Position numbers and translations under genes: made by a program. 64,000 nt of DNA from Pseudomonas xantholysinigenes (lineage in GTDB: Bacteria > Pseudomonadota > Gammaproteobacteria > Pseudomonadales > Pseudomonadaceae), in the NCBI RefSeq assembly GCF_014268885.2, contig NZ_CP077095.1, forward strand, positions 3,813,001 to 3,877,000, given 5' to 3'. Positions 26,325-36,848 of the stretch are shown in pieces. Position 1 is the first letter of the stretch. The number at the start of each line of letters is the position of its first letter. The notes under the pieces were generated by a model. It was given only the letters and a program-made list of their open reading frames with translations, did not search any database and was not told the DNA's origin.

Positions 26325-27263
26325 TCAGGCACGAACCGGGGTCAACACCGGCTCGCCGGCGAAGAACGCCTGCAGGTTGCGCAGCACCAGGGCCACCGTG
26401 TCACGCGCCGCCTCCGGCGACTGCCCCGCCACGTGCGGCGTGAGCACCGTGTTGCCCTGTGCCTTGAGGGCATCCGGCACTGCTGGCTCGTCATCGAATA
26501 CATCCAGCGCCGCCCCAGCGATCACGCCGCCGCGCAAGGCGCCGACCAACGCATCGGTATCGACCACGCTGGCCCGGGCGATGTTGACCAGGTAACCCTC
26601 GGCACCCAGCGCCTCGAGCACTGCGGCATCGACCAGGTGGCGGGTGCCGTTGCCGCCGGGCGTGGCCACCACCAGGATGTCCACCGCGTCGGCCAGGTGC
26701 AGAGGGCTGTCGTACCAGGTGTAAGGCACCTCGGCACGGGGCGTGCGGCTGTGGTAGCTGACATTCATGTCGAAGCCCTGGCTGGCACGGCGGGCAATGG
26801 CCTGGCCAACCGCGCCCAGGCCGATGATGCCCAGGCGTTTGCCACTCACCGACGGGCTGATCACCCGGTTCCACTCGCCACGCCGGGTGCTGGCGTCGGC
26901 CCGGGGAATATCACGCAACAGCGCCAGCAACAAGGCCATGGCATGGTCTGCGACCGGTCCGGCGTTGGCCCCGGCGCCGTTGGTGACGATGATGCCTCGC
27001 GCCGCGGCGGCGACCAGGTCGACCTGCTCGTAGCCAGCGCCGATCACGCAAATGATCCGCAGCTTGGTCAAGGTCGCGATCTCAGCGGCGCTCAGCCCCA
27101 ACGGGCCCCGGGTCAACACGGCATCGATCTCGTCGCCATGCCGGGCAATGGCGTCGGCACGCATCTGTGGCGACGGTGCGCGAATCAAGCGATAGCCGGC
27201 CCGTTCCAATAGCGGCAGGTAGTCATCGACGGTTTCCACCAGCACCAGGACTGTCTTGCTCAT
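26325..27263 (-). CDS. D-isomer-specific 2-hydroxyacid dehydrogenase (NAD(P)-dependent)
   Basis: The 312 residues show the family's catalytic domain, then a Rossmann motif (GIIGLGAVGQAIARR). The active-site trio is in place: Arg in NIARASVV, Glu in FDDEP and His in TPHVAG. Such enzymes reduce glyoxylate, hydroxypyruvate or related 2-oxoacids. The specificity cannot be read here. The ATG at 27263 follows GGAGGG; a longer in-frame start upstream lacks a ribosome-binding site. Confidence 0.92.
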   Translation of the reverse strand: MSKTVLVLVETVDDYLPLLERAGYRLIRAPSPQMRADAIARHGDEIDAVLTRGPLGLSAAEIATLTKLRIICVIGAGYEQVDLVAAAARGIIVTNGAGANAGPVADHAMALLLALLRDIPRADASTRRGEWNRVISPSVSGKRLGIIGLGAVGQAIARRASQGFDMNVSYHSRTPRAEVPYTWYDSPLHLADAVDILVVATPGGNGTRHLVDAAVLEALGAEGYLVNIARASVVDTDALVGALRGGVIAGAALDVFDDEPAVPDALKAQGNTVLTPHVAGQSPEAARDTVALVLRNLQAFFAGEPVLTPVRA

Positions 27264-27330
27264 GCCACCCTCCGGTTGAATGCGAAGAGGGAGTATGCCA
27301 GCTGCCAGCCCTATTGCGAGCCCAAGGCAG

Positions 27331-27756
27331 CTATTGCCCGAACGCGCGCCCCAAACCACCCGGCACACCGCTGCTGTCGGTGTCCTGCCACGGCCCGTTG
27401 GGGCTCAACGACCAGCTCCAGCCGTTGTTCCAGCGGTAATAGGTGCGCTGGCGATAGAAGGTGTTAGGCTGTTTCTCCAGCACGTAGACGCCCAATTTAG
27501 GGTCCCAGTGGCTGGCACCGCCGGGCGGCGGCGCGAAGCTCGCAGAAGTACGCGGCATAGGTTTGGGAATCGCCGCTGGCTTGCTCGGCTGGCTGCCGGG
27601 CTGGCCGCCCGGCAACGGCTTGACCACCGGCCCCTGGTGTGGCGGCGGCGTGGTCTCGATGGGCGGCAGCGGCTCGCGCTCACCCGGCTGCTGCACCGTA
27701 CACGCGCAAAGACCCAGGGCCAGGGAAATCAGGGTCAGGCGGACGGTGCTGTTCAT
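27331..27756 (-). CDS. Small proline-rich lipoprotein of unknown function
   Basis: The 141 residues begin with a lipoprotein signal (LTLISLALGLCAC; lipobox LGLC, Cys at 17). A proline-rich, presumably disordered stretch follows (about 25-70). The C-terminal aromatic part includes DPKLGVYVLEKQPNTFYRQR and YYRWNNGWSWS. It should be anchored to a membrane on the periplasmic side. It starts 12 bp after ccmI and so is probably the last gene of the ccm transcript. No domain was recognised. Confidence 0.75.
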   Translation of the reverse strand: MNSTVRLTLISLALGLCACTVQQPGEREPLPPIETTPPPHQGPVVKPLPGGQPGSQPSKPAAIPKPMPRTSASFAPPPGGASHWDPKLGVYVLEKQPNTFYRQRTYYRWNNGWSWSLSPNGPWQDTDSSGVPGGLGRAFGQ

Positions 27757-27768
27757 GGGGGTGCTCTC

Positions 27769-28956
27769 TTATGAGTCGGGGCTGTCGATGGTCACATGCT
27801 GGGTGCCCTGGGTACCGGTGGCCAACGGCGCGCTCTGGCCCTTCCACTCACCCTGGGTTGGCTGCCCGGCGCGGGAGACACGGGCAACCAGTTGGACTTC
27901 AGCGAAGTCCGACAGTTTCATCTGCGGCATCATCGCATCGGCATCCGACAGCTCCACCTCGATCGGCAATTGCGCCACCGTCACCCGCTTGGCCGCCAGG
28001 GGCATCGGCGGGCCCTTGAGCGCGCGGGCGAAGATGAACACGGTGTCGTCCGCACGCACCTTGTCCTTGAGCGCGGCGGCCAACTCGACCCGCACTTTCA
28101 GCCGCGCGGCCTGGACGACCTTGCCGCCCCCGGCCTTGAGCTTGTCGGCGGCTCGGTCGATACCACCCTGCAACGCGGCGCGCGAGGCGTCGCCTTCCGG
28201 CAGCAAGGCCAGCAGACGGTTCCAGAAGTCGATGGCTTCCTGGTAGCGCTCACCCTCGAACGCGGCAATGCCGCGCAGGCCCAGGCTGGTGACTTCCCGC
28301 GGGTCGGCCTTGAGCGCCTCGTCGGTGAGCCCCTGCAGTTGGCTGTTCCATTGCTTGTCGCTGGCGAAATACAACGCCTGGGCCCATTGCCCGAGCAGCT
28401 CGGGCTGACGCCCGGCCAGGGCCACCGCACGCTCGAATGCCTTGGCGGCATCCGCCGGGCGTTGCTCGGCCATGTAGGCGCGCCCAAGGAAATACAAGCC
28501 TTCGGCCGAATCAGGCTGTGCCTGCACGGCCCGCTCCAGACGGGTCGTCATCTCTTGCATCGACTGCGGCGCCTGGGCGAACTCCTGGGTCAGCTCGACC
28601 TTGTCCGCCGCGCCGAAGTGCAGGTACAACCCCAGTGCCATGGCCGGCACCAGGAGCGCCGCCAGCAGCGGGATGACCTTGCCCAGGTGGCCCTGGCGGG
28701 CTACCTCGTCGCGTTCGGTATCGGCCAGCAGCTCGCGGGCAGCTTCGTCGCGGCCCTTTTCCAGCTGCTGCGCATCGAGCACACCGGCGGCCTGCTGGGC
28801 GGCCAGTTCGGCGACACGCTCCTGGTAGAGCGCCACGTTGAGGCCGGTACGGTCCTGTTCGGCCTGCTGACGGCGCTGACCGCGCAGGATCGGCAACAAC
28901 AGAAATGCCAGGGCGGCGAGCAGCAGCAGGCCCGCGCTAAGCCAGAATTCAGTCAT
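27769..28956 (-). CDS. ccmI: Cytochrome c maturation protein CcmI (CycH)
   Basis: This 395-residue protein has two N-terminal membrane segments (about 4-22 and 96-116), a TPR region (about 140-270) and a periplasmic C-terminal domain. In the family it binds apocytochrome c and presents it to CcmF/CcmH for haem attachment. It is in its usual place after ccmH and overlaps it by eight bases. The ATG at 28956 gives the usual [14 protein letters not shown] start; a longer frame upstream runs inside ccmH. Confidence 0.93.
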   Translation of the reverse strand: MTEFWLSAGLLLLAALAFLLLPILRGQRRQQAEQDRTGLNVALYQERVAELAAQQAAGVLDAQQLEKGRDEAARELLADTERDEVARQGHLGKVIPLLAALLVPAMALGLYLHFGAADKVELTQEFAQAPQSMQEMTTRLERAVQAQPDSAEGLYFLGRAYMAEQRPADAAKAFERAVALAGRQPELLGQWAQALYFASDKQWNSQLQGLTDEALKADPREVTSLGLRGIAAFEGERYQEAIDFWNRLLALLPEGDASRAALQGGIDRAADKLKAGGGKVVQAARLKVRVELAAALKDKVRADDTVFIFARALKGPPMPLAAKRVTVAQLPIEVELSDADAMMPQMKLSDFAEVQLVARVSRAGQPTQGEWKGQSAPLATGTQGTQHVTIDSPDS

Positions 28957-29425
28957 GGGTACGTTCTTTTTCCAGCAGTTTGGCGAGACGCTCGCGTTCG
29001 TCGGCGGACAGTTCGGTGGTGCCGGCCACGGCTTGGCCACGGCGCCGGCGGACGATCACCGCCAGCACCACGAAGCCCCCGGCCAGGAGGATCCCCGGGC
29101 CGAACCAGAGCAGCCAGGTGCGCCCGCTGAGCGCCGGCTTGTAGCGCACGAAATCGCCGTAGCGGTCGACCATGAAGTCGACGATCTGCTGGTTGCTCTG
29201 GCCTTCGCCGAGCATGCGGAAGATTTCGCGGCGCAGGTCGGCGGCGATCGGCGCGTTGGAGTCGGCGATGTCCTGGTTCTGGCACTTCGGGCAGCGCAGT
29301 TCCTTGGTCAGTTGCTGATAGCGCGCGCGCTCGGCCTCGTCGCGGAACTGGTAGGTGTCGATGGCGGCCTTGGCCACCCCGGCCAGGCTCAAGCCCAGGA
29401 CTACGGCTGCAAGCCAGCGTTTCAT
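28949..29425 (-). CDS. ccmH: Cytochrome c maturation thiol protein CcmH
   Basis: The 158 residues comprise a signal sequence (1-20), the redox motif LRCPKCQNQ (Cys45, Cys48) and a C-terminal membrane anchor (about 105-125). CcmH keeps the CXXCH cysteines of apocytochrome c reduced for haem ligation, working with CcmG and CcmF. The start overlaps the ccmG stop by four bases, and the stop overlaps ccmI. Confidence 0.95.
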   Translation of the reverse strand: MKRWLAAVVLGLSLAGVAKAAIDTYQFRDEAERARYQQLTKELRCPKCQNQDIADSNAPIAADLRREIFRMLGEGQSNQQIVDFMVDRYGDFVRYKPALSGRTWLLWFGPGILLAGGFVVLAVIVRRRRGQAVAGTTELSADERERLAKLLEKERTHD

Positions 29426-29958
29426 GGTCGGGCCTCGTCGACCAGCCCCTGGTACAGCGGCGCCAGCTGCTCGCGCCACACCGTGGCATCGACCACGCCG
29501 ACATGCTTGTAGCGGATGATGCCCTTGGCGTCGATCAGGAAGGTTTCCGGCGCGCCGTACACGCCCAGGTCCAGGCCCAGCGAGCCCTGTGGATCGGCGA
29601 TATTCAGCTGGTAGGGGTTGTGGAACTCGGCCAGCCATTTCAGCGCGGCGGCGTTGTCGTCCTTGTAGTTGACCCCATGGATCACCACGCCCTGCCCGGC
29701 CAGCTGGTTCAGGTACGGATGCTCGACCTTGCACGAGGGGCACCAGGTGCCCCATACATTGACCAGCGCCGGGCGACCCAGCAGGTCGGCCTGGGTCAGG
29801 GTGTGCTCACCCTGTACCGTCGCCAGCGAGAACGTCGGGAACGGCTTGCCGATCATCGCCGAAGGCAACTCGTCGGGCTTGAGGAACAGCCCCTTGTAGA
29901 GAAAGACCGCCACCAGCAGGAACACCGCCAGTGGCACTACCATGATCCAACGCTTCAT
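29422..29958 (-). CDS. ccmG: Thiol:disulfide interchange protein CcmG (DsbE)
   Basis: These 178 residues have an N-terminal membrane anchor (about 5-22) and a periplasmic thioredoxin fold with the active site WCPSC (72-76). The cis-Pro region lies near GAPETFLID. It passes electrons from CcdA/DsbD to apocytochrome c or CcmH. It overlaps ccmF by four bases and lies in canonical order. Confidence 0.95.
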   Translation of the reverse strand: MKRWIMVVPLAVFLLVAVFLYKGLFLKPDELPSAMIGKPFPTFSLATVQGEHTLTQADLLGRPALVNVWGTWCPSCKVEHPYLNQLAGQGVVIHGVNYKDDNAAALKWLAEFHNPYQLNIADPQGSLGLDLGVYGAPETFLIDAKGIIRYKHVGVVDATVWREQLAPLYQGLVDEARP

Positions 29959-31943
29959 GCAGTTGCTCCAGACACGCCCAGCACCTCACGCACCCGGGCT
30001 TTGACCTTGACGCGGTAGCGCCGGTCGAGGGCCGCCAGGAAGCCGCCCAGCGCGGTCAGCAGACCGCCCAGCCAGATCCAGCGGACATAGGGTTTGATAT
30101 GCACCCGCACCGCCCAGGCGCCGTTTTCCAGCGGCTCGCCCAGGGCAACGTACAGGTCGCGGGTGAAGCCGGCATCGATGCCGGCCTCGGTCATCATCGA
30201 CTGCTGCACGGTGTACAGGCGTTTTTCCGGGTGCAGCACGCTCACTTCGCGGCCTTCGCGGGACACCCGCACGGTGCCCTTGTCGGAGATGAAGTTCGGC
30301 CCCTCGAAGTGCTTGGCGCCTTCGAACAGGAAGTGATAACCGCCCAGTTCGACGGTTTCGCCAGGCGCCATGCGCAGGTCGCGCTCGGCGCTGTTGTTGC
30401 TCGACAGCACCACGCCCAGGGCGCACACCGCCAGGCCCAGGTGCGCCAGCTGCATGCCCCAGTAGCTGCGGTTGAGGCCTGCCAGGCCTTTGACCAGGCC
30501 CTTGTGCCGGGTCTTGTCGAGTATGTCGCGCACACCGCTGAGCACCACCCATGCAGCCAAAGCGAACACGCTCAGGGCCGGCCAGTCGAAGTCATCGACC
30601 AGCAACCCGGCCAGCGGCGCCAACACCGCGCTGCCGATCAGCACCGGAGTCAGCATGCCGGCCAGCCATTTGCCGGGGGTGTCCTTCCAGCGCACCACCA
30701 CGCCAATGCCGAGCACCAGCATCAGCAGTGCCATCAGCGGCAGGAACAAGGCGTCGAAATACGGCGGTCCGACCGACAGCTTGGCGCCGGTCAGGGCGTC
30801 GAGCACCAAGGGGTAGAGGGTACCCAGCAGGATCATCGAGGCCGCCACCACCAGCACCAGGTTGTTGGCCAGCAGCAGGGTTTCCCGCGACCACAAGGCA
30901 AAGCCCACCTGGCTCTTGACCACCGGCGCGCGCAGGGCGAACAGGGTCAGCGAACCACCGACCACGAACAGCAGGAAGATCAGGATGAAGATGCCGCGCG
31001 ACGGGTCTGCGGCAAAGGCATGCACCGAGGTCAGCACGCCAGAGCGCACCAGGAAGGTGCCCAGCAGGCTCAGCGAGAACGCGGCGATGGCCAGCAGCAC
31101 GGTCCAGCTCTTGAACACGCCACGCTTCTCGGTGACCGCCAGCGAGTGAATCAGGGCCGTACCCACCAGCCAGGGCATGAACGAGGCGTTTTCCACCGGG
31201 TCCCAGAACCACCAGCCGCCCCAGCCCAGCTCGTAATAGGCCCACCACGAGCCCAGGGTGATGCCCACGCCGAGGAAGGCCCAGGCAACGATGGTCCAGG
31301 GCCGCGACCAACGCGCCCAGGCAGCGTCCAGGCGCCCACCGAGCAGCGCGGCGATGGCGAAGGCGAAAGCCACCGAGAAGCCGACATAGCCCATGTACAG
31401 CATCGGCGGGTGGACGATCAGGCCGAAGTCCTGCAGCAGCGGATTGAGGTCGCGACCATCACCCGGCACCTGTGGCAACAGGCGCGAGAACGGGTTGGAG
31501 GTGATGATCAGGAAGCTCAGGAAGCCCACGCTGATCATGCCCATCACCGCCAGCACCCGGGCCAGCATCACCTGCGGCAACTGGCGCGAGAAGATCGACA
31601 CGGCGAAGGTCCAGCCACCGAGGATCAGCGCCCACAACAGCAGCGAGCCCTCGTGGGCGCCCCACACGGCGCTGAACTTGTAGTACCAGGGCAAGGCACT
31701 GTTGGAGTTGCTGGCCACATAGGCAACCGAGAAGTTGTCGGTCATGAAGGCGTGGGTCAGGCAGGCAAAAGCGAACGCCAGGAAGGCGAACTGGCCCCAC
31801 GCCGCAGGGCGCGCCAGGCTCATCCACAGGCGGTCGCCACGCCAGGCGCCGAGCAGCGGCACGCTGGCCTGCACGGCGGCGAAGCAGATCGCCAGGATCA
31901 TCGCCAGCTGGCCCAGTTCAGGAATCACCAGGGCTGCGTTCAT
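29955..31943 (-). CDS. ccmF: Haem lyase subunit CcmF
   Basis: The 662-residue, highly hydrophobic protein has the tryptophan-rich WWD signature ([20 protein letters not shown]) and about 15 membrane segments. It takes haem from CcmE and joins it to apocytochrome c together with CcmH and CcmI. It overlaps ccmE and ccmG by four bases each, so the operon is translationally coupled. Confidence 0.96.
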   Translation of the reverse strand: MNAALVIPELGQLAMILAICFAAVQASVPLLGAWRGDRLWMSLARPAAWGQFAFLAFAFACLTHAFMTDNFSVAYVASNSNSALPWYYKFSAVWGAHEGSLLLWALILGGWTFAVSIFSRQLPQVMLARVLAVMGMISVGFLSFLIITSNPFSRLLPQVPGDGRDLNPLLQDFGLIVHPPMLYMGYVGFSVAFAFAIAALLGGRLDAAWARWSRPWTIVAWAFLGVGITLGSWWAYYELGWGGWWFWDPVENASFMPWLVGTALIHSLAVTEKRGVFKSWTVLLAIAAFSLSLLGTFLVRSGVLTSVHAFAADPSRGIFILIFLLFVVGGSLTLFALRAPVVKSQVGFALWSRETLLLANNLVLVVAASMILLGTLYPLVLDALTGAKLSVGPPYFDALFLPLMALLMLVLGIGVVVRWKDTPGKWLAGMLTPVLIGSAVLAPLAGLLVDDFDWPALSVFALAAWVVLSGVRDILDKTRHKGLVKGLAGLNRSYWGMQLAHLGLAVCALGVVLSSNNSAERDLRMAPGETVELGGYHFLFEGAKHFEGPNFISDKGTVRVSREGREVSVLHPEKRLYTVQQSMMTEAGIDAGFTRDLYVALGEPLENGAWAVRVHIKPYVRWIWLGGLLTALGGFLAALDRRYRVKVKARVREVLGVSGATA

Positions 31944-32395
31944 GGCTTGGTCTCCCCACCAGTGGCGGCCTGGCCGCTTTCCTTGAGGGCCTTGGTGACC
32001 TCGGGCGGCATGTACTTCTCGTCGTGCTTGGCCAGCACCTCGTCGGCCACCACCACGCCGTCGGCGTTCAGCTTGCCGAGGGCGACGATGCCCTGCCCTT
32101 CGCGGAACAGGTCAGGGAGGATGCCGCGGTAGGTGATCGGCACCGACTTGCTGTAGTCAGTGACCACGAAGCGCACGTCCAGCGAGTCGGCCGAGCGCTG
32201 CACCGAGCCTTTTTCGACCATGCCGCCGGCGCGAATGCGGGTGTCCAGCGGCGCCTCGCCGTTGGCAATCTGGGTCGGGGTGTAGAACAGGTTGATGTTC
32301 TGTTGCAGGGCGCTGAGGGCGAAGCCCACCGCCACGCCGACACCGGCCAGCAGGCCGAGGATGATGAACAGGCGTTTCTTGCGCTGCGGATTCAC
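31940..32395 (-). CDS. ccmE: Haem chaperone CcmE
   Basis: The 151 residues have a membrane anchor (about 8-30) and an OB-fold periplasmic domain carrying the haem-binding His124 in [10 protein letters not shown]. It holds haem covalently between CcmC and CcmF. The start is GTG, overlapping the ccmD stop (GTGA). Confidence 0.95.
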   Translation of the reverse strand: MNPQRKKRLFIILGLLAGVGVAVGFALSALQQNINLFYTPTQIANGEAPLDTRIRAGGMVEKGSVQRSADSLDVRFVVTDYSKSVPITYRGILPDLFREGQGIVALGKLNADGVVVADEVLAKHDEKYMPPEVTKALKESGQAATGGETKP

Positions 32396-32568
32396 GGTTT
32401 GTTCTCCCGGCGCAGACGACGCGCCTCTTCTTGCAGGTAGCGACGGCGGGCCAGCAGGGGCGCTGCGACATTGAGCGCCAGCACCGCCAGGCAGATGCCG
32501 TAGGCCGACCAGACGTACAGGCCATGGTGCCCCATGGCCAGGAAATCACTGAAGGACGCGAAGCTCAT
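32392..32568 (-). CDS. ccmD: Haem exporter accessory protein CcmD
   Basis: This 58-residue protein begins [20 protein letters not shown] and has a single membrane segment (about 17-38) followed by a basic tail ([14 protein letters not shown]). CcmD helps release haem-loaded CcmE from the CcmABC complex. It fits exactly between ccmC and ccmE with four-base overlaps on both sides. Confidence 0.93.
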   Translation of the reverse strand: MSFASFSDFLAMGHHGLYVWSAYGICLAVLALNVAAPLLARRRYLQEEARRLRRENKP

Positions 32569-33332
32569 CGTGCCGCCTCCCGGCCCAGGCTGTTCAACAC
32601 CTCATCGCGCACCCAGCTGGCGCGGGCCTCGCGCTTGAGCACCTCGAGGCGCATGCGCAGCAACAGTACCGCGCCGAAGAAGCAATAGAAGCCCAGCGCG
32701 GTGATCAGCAGCGGCGCCCACATCTCCACCGGCATCGCCGGCTTTTCGGTGAGGGTGAAGGTGGCGCCCTGGTGCAGGGTGTTCCACCACTCCACCGAGT
32801 ACTTGATGATCGGGATGTTGATCACACCGACGATCGCCAGTACCGCGCAGGCCTTAGCGGCGCTATCGCGGTTGCTGATGGCCTGGCCCAGGGCGATGAT
32901 GCCGAAATACAGGAACAGCAGGATCAGCATGGAGGTCAGACGCGCGTCCCACACCCACCAGCTACCCCAGGTCGGCTTGCCCCATATCGCCCCGGTCACC
33001 AGTGCCACCGCGGTCATCCAGGCGCCAATGGGGGCCGCGCACTGCAGCGCGACATCGGCCAGTTTCATCTTCCACACCAGCCCCACCACCCCGGCCACCG
33101 CCAGCAGCACATAGCACGACTGCGCCAGCATCGCCGCGGGCACGTGGATATAGATGATGCGGAAACTGTTGCCCTGCTGGTAGTCCTGGGGGGCGAAGGC
33201 CAGGCCCCAGGTGATGCCAACCAACAGCAGCACGATGGCGGAGACGGCCAGCCACGGCAGCATGCGGCCGCTGATGGCATAGAACCATTTGGGGGAGCCC
33301 AGCTTGTGGAACCACGTCCAGCTAATTTTCAT
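32565..33332 (-). CDS. ccmC: Haem delivery protein CcmC
   Basis: The 255 residues form six membrane helices with the WWD motif ([19 protein letters not shown]) that binds haem on the periplasmic face for transfer to CcmE. The C-terminus continues [17 protein letters not shown] as usual. A 46-bp gap separates it from ccmB upstream. Confidence 0.95.
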   Translation of the reverse strand: MKISWTWFHKLGSPKWFYAISGRMLPWLAVSAIVLLLVGITWGLAFAPQDYQQGNSFRIIYIHVPAAMLAQSCYVLLAVAGVVGLVWKMKLADVALQCAAPIGAWMTAVALVTGAIWGKPTWGSWWVWDARLTSMLILLFLYFGIIALGQAISNRDSAAKACAVLAIVGVINIPIIKYSVEWWNTLHQGATFTLTEKPAMPVEMWAPLLITALGFYCFFGAVLLLRMRLEVLKREARASWVRDEVLNSLGREAAR

Positions 33333-33378
33333 CAGGGTACATCCAGGGTATTGGCCGGGCTGCGGTGCCCGGGACTCG

Positions 33379-34047
33379 TTATTCGCCGACGCTGATCTTC
33401 AGCCCGGCCGCTATCGCAAAGGGTGCCAGTGTCACGGCCAGGGCAGTCAGGCTGGCGAGCCAGAGCAGATGACCGGTGGCCGGCATATTCTGCAATGCCG
33501 CTTGCAACGCGCCACTGCCCAGGATCAATACAGGGATATACAACGGCAGAATCAGCAACGCCAGCAGCAGGCCGCCACGCTTGAGACCGACCGTCAGCGC
33601 CGCGCCCACCGCGCCCAGCAAACTCAGCACCGGGGTGCCCAGCAGCAGCGAGGCCAGCAGCACCGGCAGGCAGGCGGCAGGCAGGCCAAGCATCAGCGCC
33701 AGCAGTGGCGCCAACAATACCAGCGCCAGCCCGGAAAAGATCCAGTGCGCAAGCACCTTGGCCAACACCAGCAGCGCCAGCGGGTGGGGCGACAGCACCC
33801 ATTGCTCCAGCGAGCCGTCCTCGAAATCGCTGCGGAACAACCCGTCCAGCGACAGCAACACGGCCAGCAGGGCCGCGACCCAGATCAGGCCCGGCGACAA
33901 GGTTTGCAACAATTGCGTCTCGGGGCCGACCGCCAATGGGAACAGCGCCACCACGATGGCAAAGAACACCAGCGGGTTGGCCAGCTCCGCCGGGCGACGG
34001 AACAACAGGCGCGCCTCGCGGCGCAACAGAAGAACAAATACGCTCAT
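33379..34047 (-). CDS. ccmB: Haem ABC exporter permease CcmB
   Basis: The 222 residues form six hydrophobic segments, starting [20 protein letters not shown] as in other CcmB proteins. It pairs with the ATPase CcmA, and the complex frees holo-CcmE. The ATG at 34047 overlaps the ccmA stop (ATGA); a start three codons earlier is less likely. Confidence 0.95.
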   Translation of the reverse strand: MSVFVLLLRREARLLFRRPAELANPLVFFAIVVALFPLAVGPETQLLQTLSPGLIWVAALLAVLLSLDGLFRSDFEDGSLEQWVLSPHPLALLVLAKVLAHWIFSGLALVLLAPLLALMLGLPAACLPVLLASLLLGTPVLSLLGAVGAALTVGLKRGGLLLALLILPLYIPVLILGSGALQAALQNMPATGHLLWLASLTALAVTLAPFAIAAGLKISVGE

Positions 34048-34676
34048 GCCGCCCATTGCCCCAGGTTCAGCTCGCGATAGCCGTCAGGCTTGCGCGCGAG
34101 CGTGTGATGGGTGGTCAGCACCACGGTGCCGCCCTGTTCGCAGTGGGCCGCCAGGTGCGCTTCCAACTGGGCCACGCCCTGTTTGTCGAGGGCGGTGAAG
34201 GGTTCATCGAGGATCCACAGCGGCGGGCTGTCCAGGTACAACCGAGCCAGGGCCACGCGACGTTGCTGGCCGGCCGACAGGGTATGGCTGGGGACATCCT
34301 CGAAGCCGCGCAGGCCGACGGCCTCCAGGGCCTGCCAGATCGCGTCGCGGCCGGCCGGCCGGTGCAAGGCGCACAGCCAGGCGAGATTTTCCTCCGGGGT
34401 GAGCAAGTCCTTGATCCCGGCGGCGTGGCCAATCCACAGCAACATGCTGGCGAGGGCGTGGCGCTGCTCGGCCAAAGGCTGGCCATTGAACAGGATCTGC
34501 CCGGCGGTGGGTTGCATCAGCCCGGCCAGCAGGCGCAGCAGGCTGGTCTTGCCGCTGCCGTTGGGGCCGGCGATCTGCAGCATGTCGCCGGGGCGCAGCT
34601 CGAAGTCCAGGTGCTCGAAGAGCAGTCGCCAGTCGCGCTCGCAGGCCAGGCCGGCGGCTTGGAGGTGAAGGGTCAC
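34044..34676 (-). CDS. ccmA: Haem ABC exporter ATP-binding protein CcmA
   Basis: This 210-residue ABC ATPase has Walker A GPNGSGKT (37-44), signature [14 protein letters not shown], Walker B LWILDEP and the H-loop TTHHT. It starts with GTG at 34676 after AAGG. It is the first gene of the operon ccmABCDEFGHI plus the lipoprotein gene, all on one strand with mostly overlapping ends. Confidence 0.95.
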   Translation of the reverse strand: MTLHLQAAGLACERDWRLLFEHLDFELRPGDMLQIAGPNGSGKTSLLRLLAGLMQPTAGQILFNGQPLAEQRHALASMLLWIGHAAGIKDLLTPEENLAWLCALHRPAGRDAIWQALEAVGLRGFEDVPSHTLSAGQQRRVALARLYLDSPPLWILDEPFTALDKQGVAQLEAHLAAHCEQGGTVVLTTHHTLARKPDGYRELNLGQWAA

Positions 34677-34828
34677 GGTATCGCCTTATGCAGTATGGGG
34701 CCTGATCGCACCCCCTTGTCTCAAGTCGCCTCAAGCCCTGCCGTTATACTGGCAGTGGCGGGCAGGCGGCATTATTACACGCGGTGCCGCCCTGCCAAGA
34801 GGGCGGGTTCAACAGGTTGTATACAATC
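34677..34828. promoter_or_regulatory. Divergent ccmA / fliK-like intergenic region with hairpin
   Basis: This 152-bp region is shared by two divergent units. A stem with one bulged C is formed by GGCAGGCGGCA (from about 34762) and TGCCGCCCTGCC (ending about 34798). TTATACT (34744-34750) is a possible -10 for the plus-strand genes, without a well-spaced -35. TTGTATACAA (34817-34826) lies right before the fliK-like start. None of these is certain. Confidence 0.35.
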
Positions 34829-36409
34829 ATGACTGAAATCAATAGTCTCGGCGCACAAACCACGGTGAGCCCACAGGTGGCCAAGGCCGCCATGACCGGT
34901 GAACTGCTGCGCCTGCTGCAGGCCCAGCCCGGCATGCTGCCGCCCGGCGAAAACGCCGAGGCCGAGGTGGTCAGCCTGCGCCAGGTCGGCCCGGACTTCC
35001 AACTGCTGCTACGCCTCACCCAGGCCAATGGCAACCAGACACAAGTGCTGGCCAATGCCAGCCAGCCCCTGGCCCCTGGTAGCCAGATCATCGTCAGCCA
35101 GCCCGACAGCAACCGCCTGGCGGTCATGGTGCAACTGGGCAACGCCGGCAACATCGCTACCCTGACCCAGGTCGATACTCGCCAGGTACCGGTCGGCACC
35201 CTGTTGCAGGGCAAGGTCCTGACCAGCCAGGCGCTGCCAGCGACAGTTGGCGAGCCCGTCAGTTTCCGCTCGCTGGTAAGCCTGCTCAACAGCCCCCAGG
35301 CCGGCGCCACCCTGGTCATCGACAGCCCGCGCCGACTGCCGCTGGGCAGCCTGCTCAGCGCCATGGTGCAAGGCGACCAGTCGTTGCGCTTCGTGCCCCT
35401 GAGCGGTCGCCAGGACCAGCTGGCCGTCACCCAGCACCTCTCGACCCAGCAGGCCCAGCAGGCCTCGCTGACGGGTGTGCTCAGCACCCTGCAACGCATC
35501 GCCAGCGCCCCCGATGCGGGTCTTGAACTACGCGCCAGTGCCGAACGCCTGCTCGCCAGCCTGCCCGAGGCGCGACAACTGGGGGATGCGAAGAACCTCG
35601 CCCAGGCACTGAACGACAGTGGCACTTTCCTGGAGGCCAAGCTGTTCGGTGGCCAGGCCAGCGGCATCGCTGCGGACCTCAAGGCACAATTGATCCGCCT
35701 GGTGGCCCAGGCCCTGCCCAATCCATCGGGGCAGGCCGCCCTCGCCGCGCATCCGGCGCTGGCCAGCGCGCCCCAGGTCCTGGCCCATGCACTGCCGGGC
35801 CTCGCCCGCAGCGCGCTGGGCATGCTCGGCCAGGTCAGCCCACGCCCGCAGCCAAGCGCCTTCCCCCTACCCTCGCGCCTGCTGCAAAAGCTGGAAAGCG
35901 AGGGCGACCTGCAACAACTGCTGCGCCTGGCGGCTGCAGCGATATCGCGGCTGCAGAGCCATTCGCTGTCGAGCCTGCAGCAAAGCGGCACCCTCGACAA
36001 CGGCAACCAGCAGACCACCTGGCAGACCGAGATCCCGGTGCGCCACGGCCAGGAGTTCATCCCTCTGCAGGTCAAGCTGCAACGCGAAGAAACTCCGGAG
36101 CAACAGGCCGAGCGCGAACGCGAGCAGCACGATCCGCTGGAAGCGCTATGGCGTATCGAACTGGCTTTCGACCTGTCGCCGCTTGGCCCGCTGCAGGTCC
36201 AGGCGCAACTGGCCAAGGGCCGTTTGTCGGGGCAACTGTGGGCGCAGCACGAGCAGACCGCACGCCTGATCGACAGCCAACTGGGAGCCCTGCGCGAGCG
36301 CCTGCTGGCCCGCGGGCTGGATGTGGGCGACCTGGAATGCCATCCCGGCACTCCACCGCAAGGCCCGCGCACACGCCTGGAACAACGTTGGGTGGACGAG
36401 AACGCATGA
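34829..36409 (+). CDS. Second FliK-like (flagellar hook-length control domain) protein
   Basis: The 526 residues comprise a long Gln/Ala/Leu-rich N-terminal part and a C-terminal region like the FliK Flg_hook domain (about 400-520, LSPLGPLQVQAQLAKGRLSG). The true fliK of the cluster lies at 60833-62182, so this is an additional paralogue. Its stop overlaps a gene for a free-standing FlhB C-terminal domain, the partner FliK acts on when export specificity switches. The pairing suggests a role in flagellar export, but this is an inference. The ATG at 34829 has only a weak ribosome-binding site. Confidence 0.8.
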   Translation: MTEINSLGAQTTVSPQVAKAAMTGELLRLLQAQPGMLPPGENAEAEVVSLRQVGPDFQLLLRLTQANGNQTQVLANASQPLAPGSQIIVSQPDSNRLAVMVQLGNAGNIATLTQVDTRQVPVGTLLQGKVLTSQALPATVGEPVSFRSLVSLLNSPQAGATLVIDSPRRLPLGSLLSAMVQGDQSLRFVPLSGRQDQLAVTQHLSTQQAQQASLTGVLSTLQRIASAPDAGLELRASAERLLASLPEARQLGDAKNLAQALNDSGTFLEAKLFGGQASGIAADLKAQLIRLVAQALPNPSGQAALAAHPALASAPQVLAHALPGLARSALGMLGQVSPRPQPSAFPLPSRLLQKLESEGDLQQLLRLAAAAISRLQSHSLSSLQQSGTLDNGNQQTTWQTEIPVRHGQEFIPLQVKLQREETPEQQAEREREQHDPLEALWRIELAFDLSPLGPLQVQAQLAKGRLSGQLWAQHEQTARLIDSQLGALRERLLARGLDVGDLECHPGTPPQGPRTRLEQRWVDENA

Positions 36410-36747
36410 GCAGCAAGCAACCCCGCCAGGCCATCGCCCTGAGCTATGACGGCCAGCAGGCGCCTACCCTGACCGCCAAAGGCGACGACGAACTGGCCGA
36501 GGCCATCCTCGCCCTGGCTCGTGAGCATGAGGTGCCGATCTACGAGAATGCCGAGCTGGTGCGCTTGCTGGCGCGCCTGGAACTGGGCGAGCAAATCCCC
36601 GAGGCCCTGTACCTGACCATCGCCGAGATCATCGCCTTCGCCTGGCAGTTGCGTGGCAAGGTACCGCCGGGATTCAACGACCAACAAGCCTCGACCCGGG
36701 ACATCTCGCCTGCGTCTCGCTTGCTGCCATCGCCCGAAAGCCGGTAG
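36406..36747 (+). CDS. FlhB cytoplasmic-domain homologue (FhlB/FlhX-like)
   Basis: These 113 residues align with the part of FlhB that follows the NPTH self-cleavage site: AIALSYDGQQAPTLTAKG against YAVALQYD...APLLLAKG in the FlhB at 55291, then IPEALYLTIAEIIAFAWQLR against IPAGLYLAVAQVLAYVFQIR. The membrane part and NPTH are absent. In some bacteria such stand-alone domains can substitute for the cleaved FlhB C-terminal fragment. ATGA overlap couples it to the FliK-like gene. Confidence 0.85.
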   Translation: MSSKQPRQAIALSYDGQQAPTLTAKGDDELAEAILALAREHEVPIYENAELVRLLARLELGEQIPEALYLTIAEIIAFAWQLRGKVPPGFNDQQASTRDISPASRLLPSPESR

Positions 36748-36848
36748 AGACGGTTGCAGCGACCTGTGGCCCCCAACAGCAATACATACCACTTGTGACT
36801 TGCGTACCGGGTTGATCATGGCCTCTCCCTTGCCCGGATCGCCCGCTG

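Noticed and set aside
30099..32132. Plus-strand frame of 677 codons across ccmF and ccmE
   Set aside because: The opposite strand encodes unmistakable CcmF and CcmE with overlapping ends. The plus frame is rich in Gln/His/Arg and has no family resemblance.
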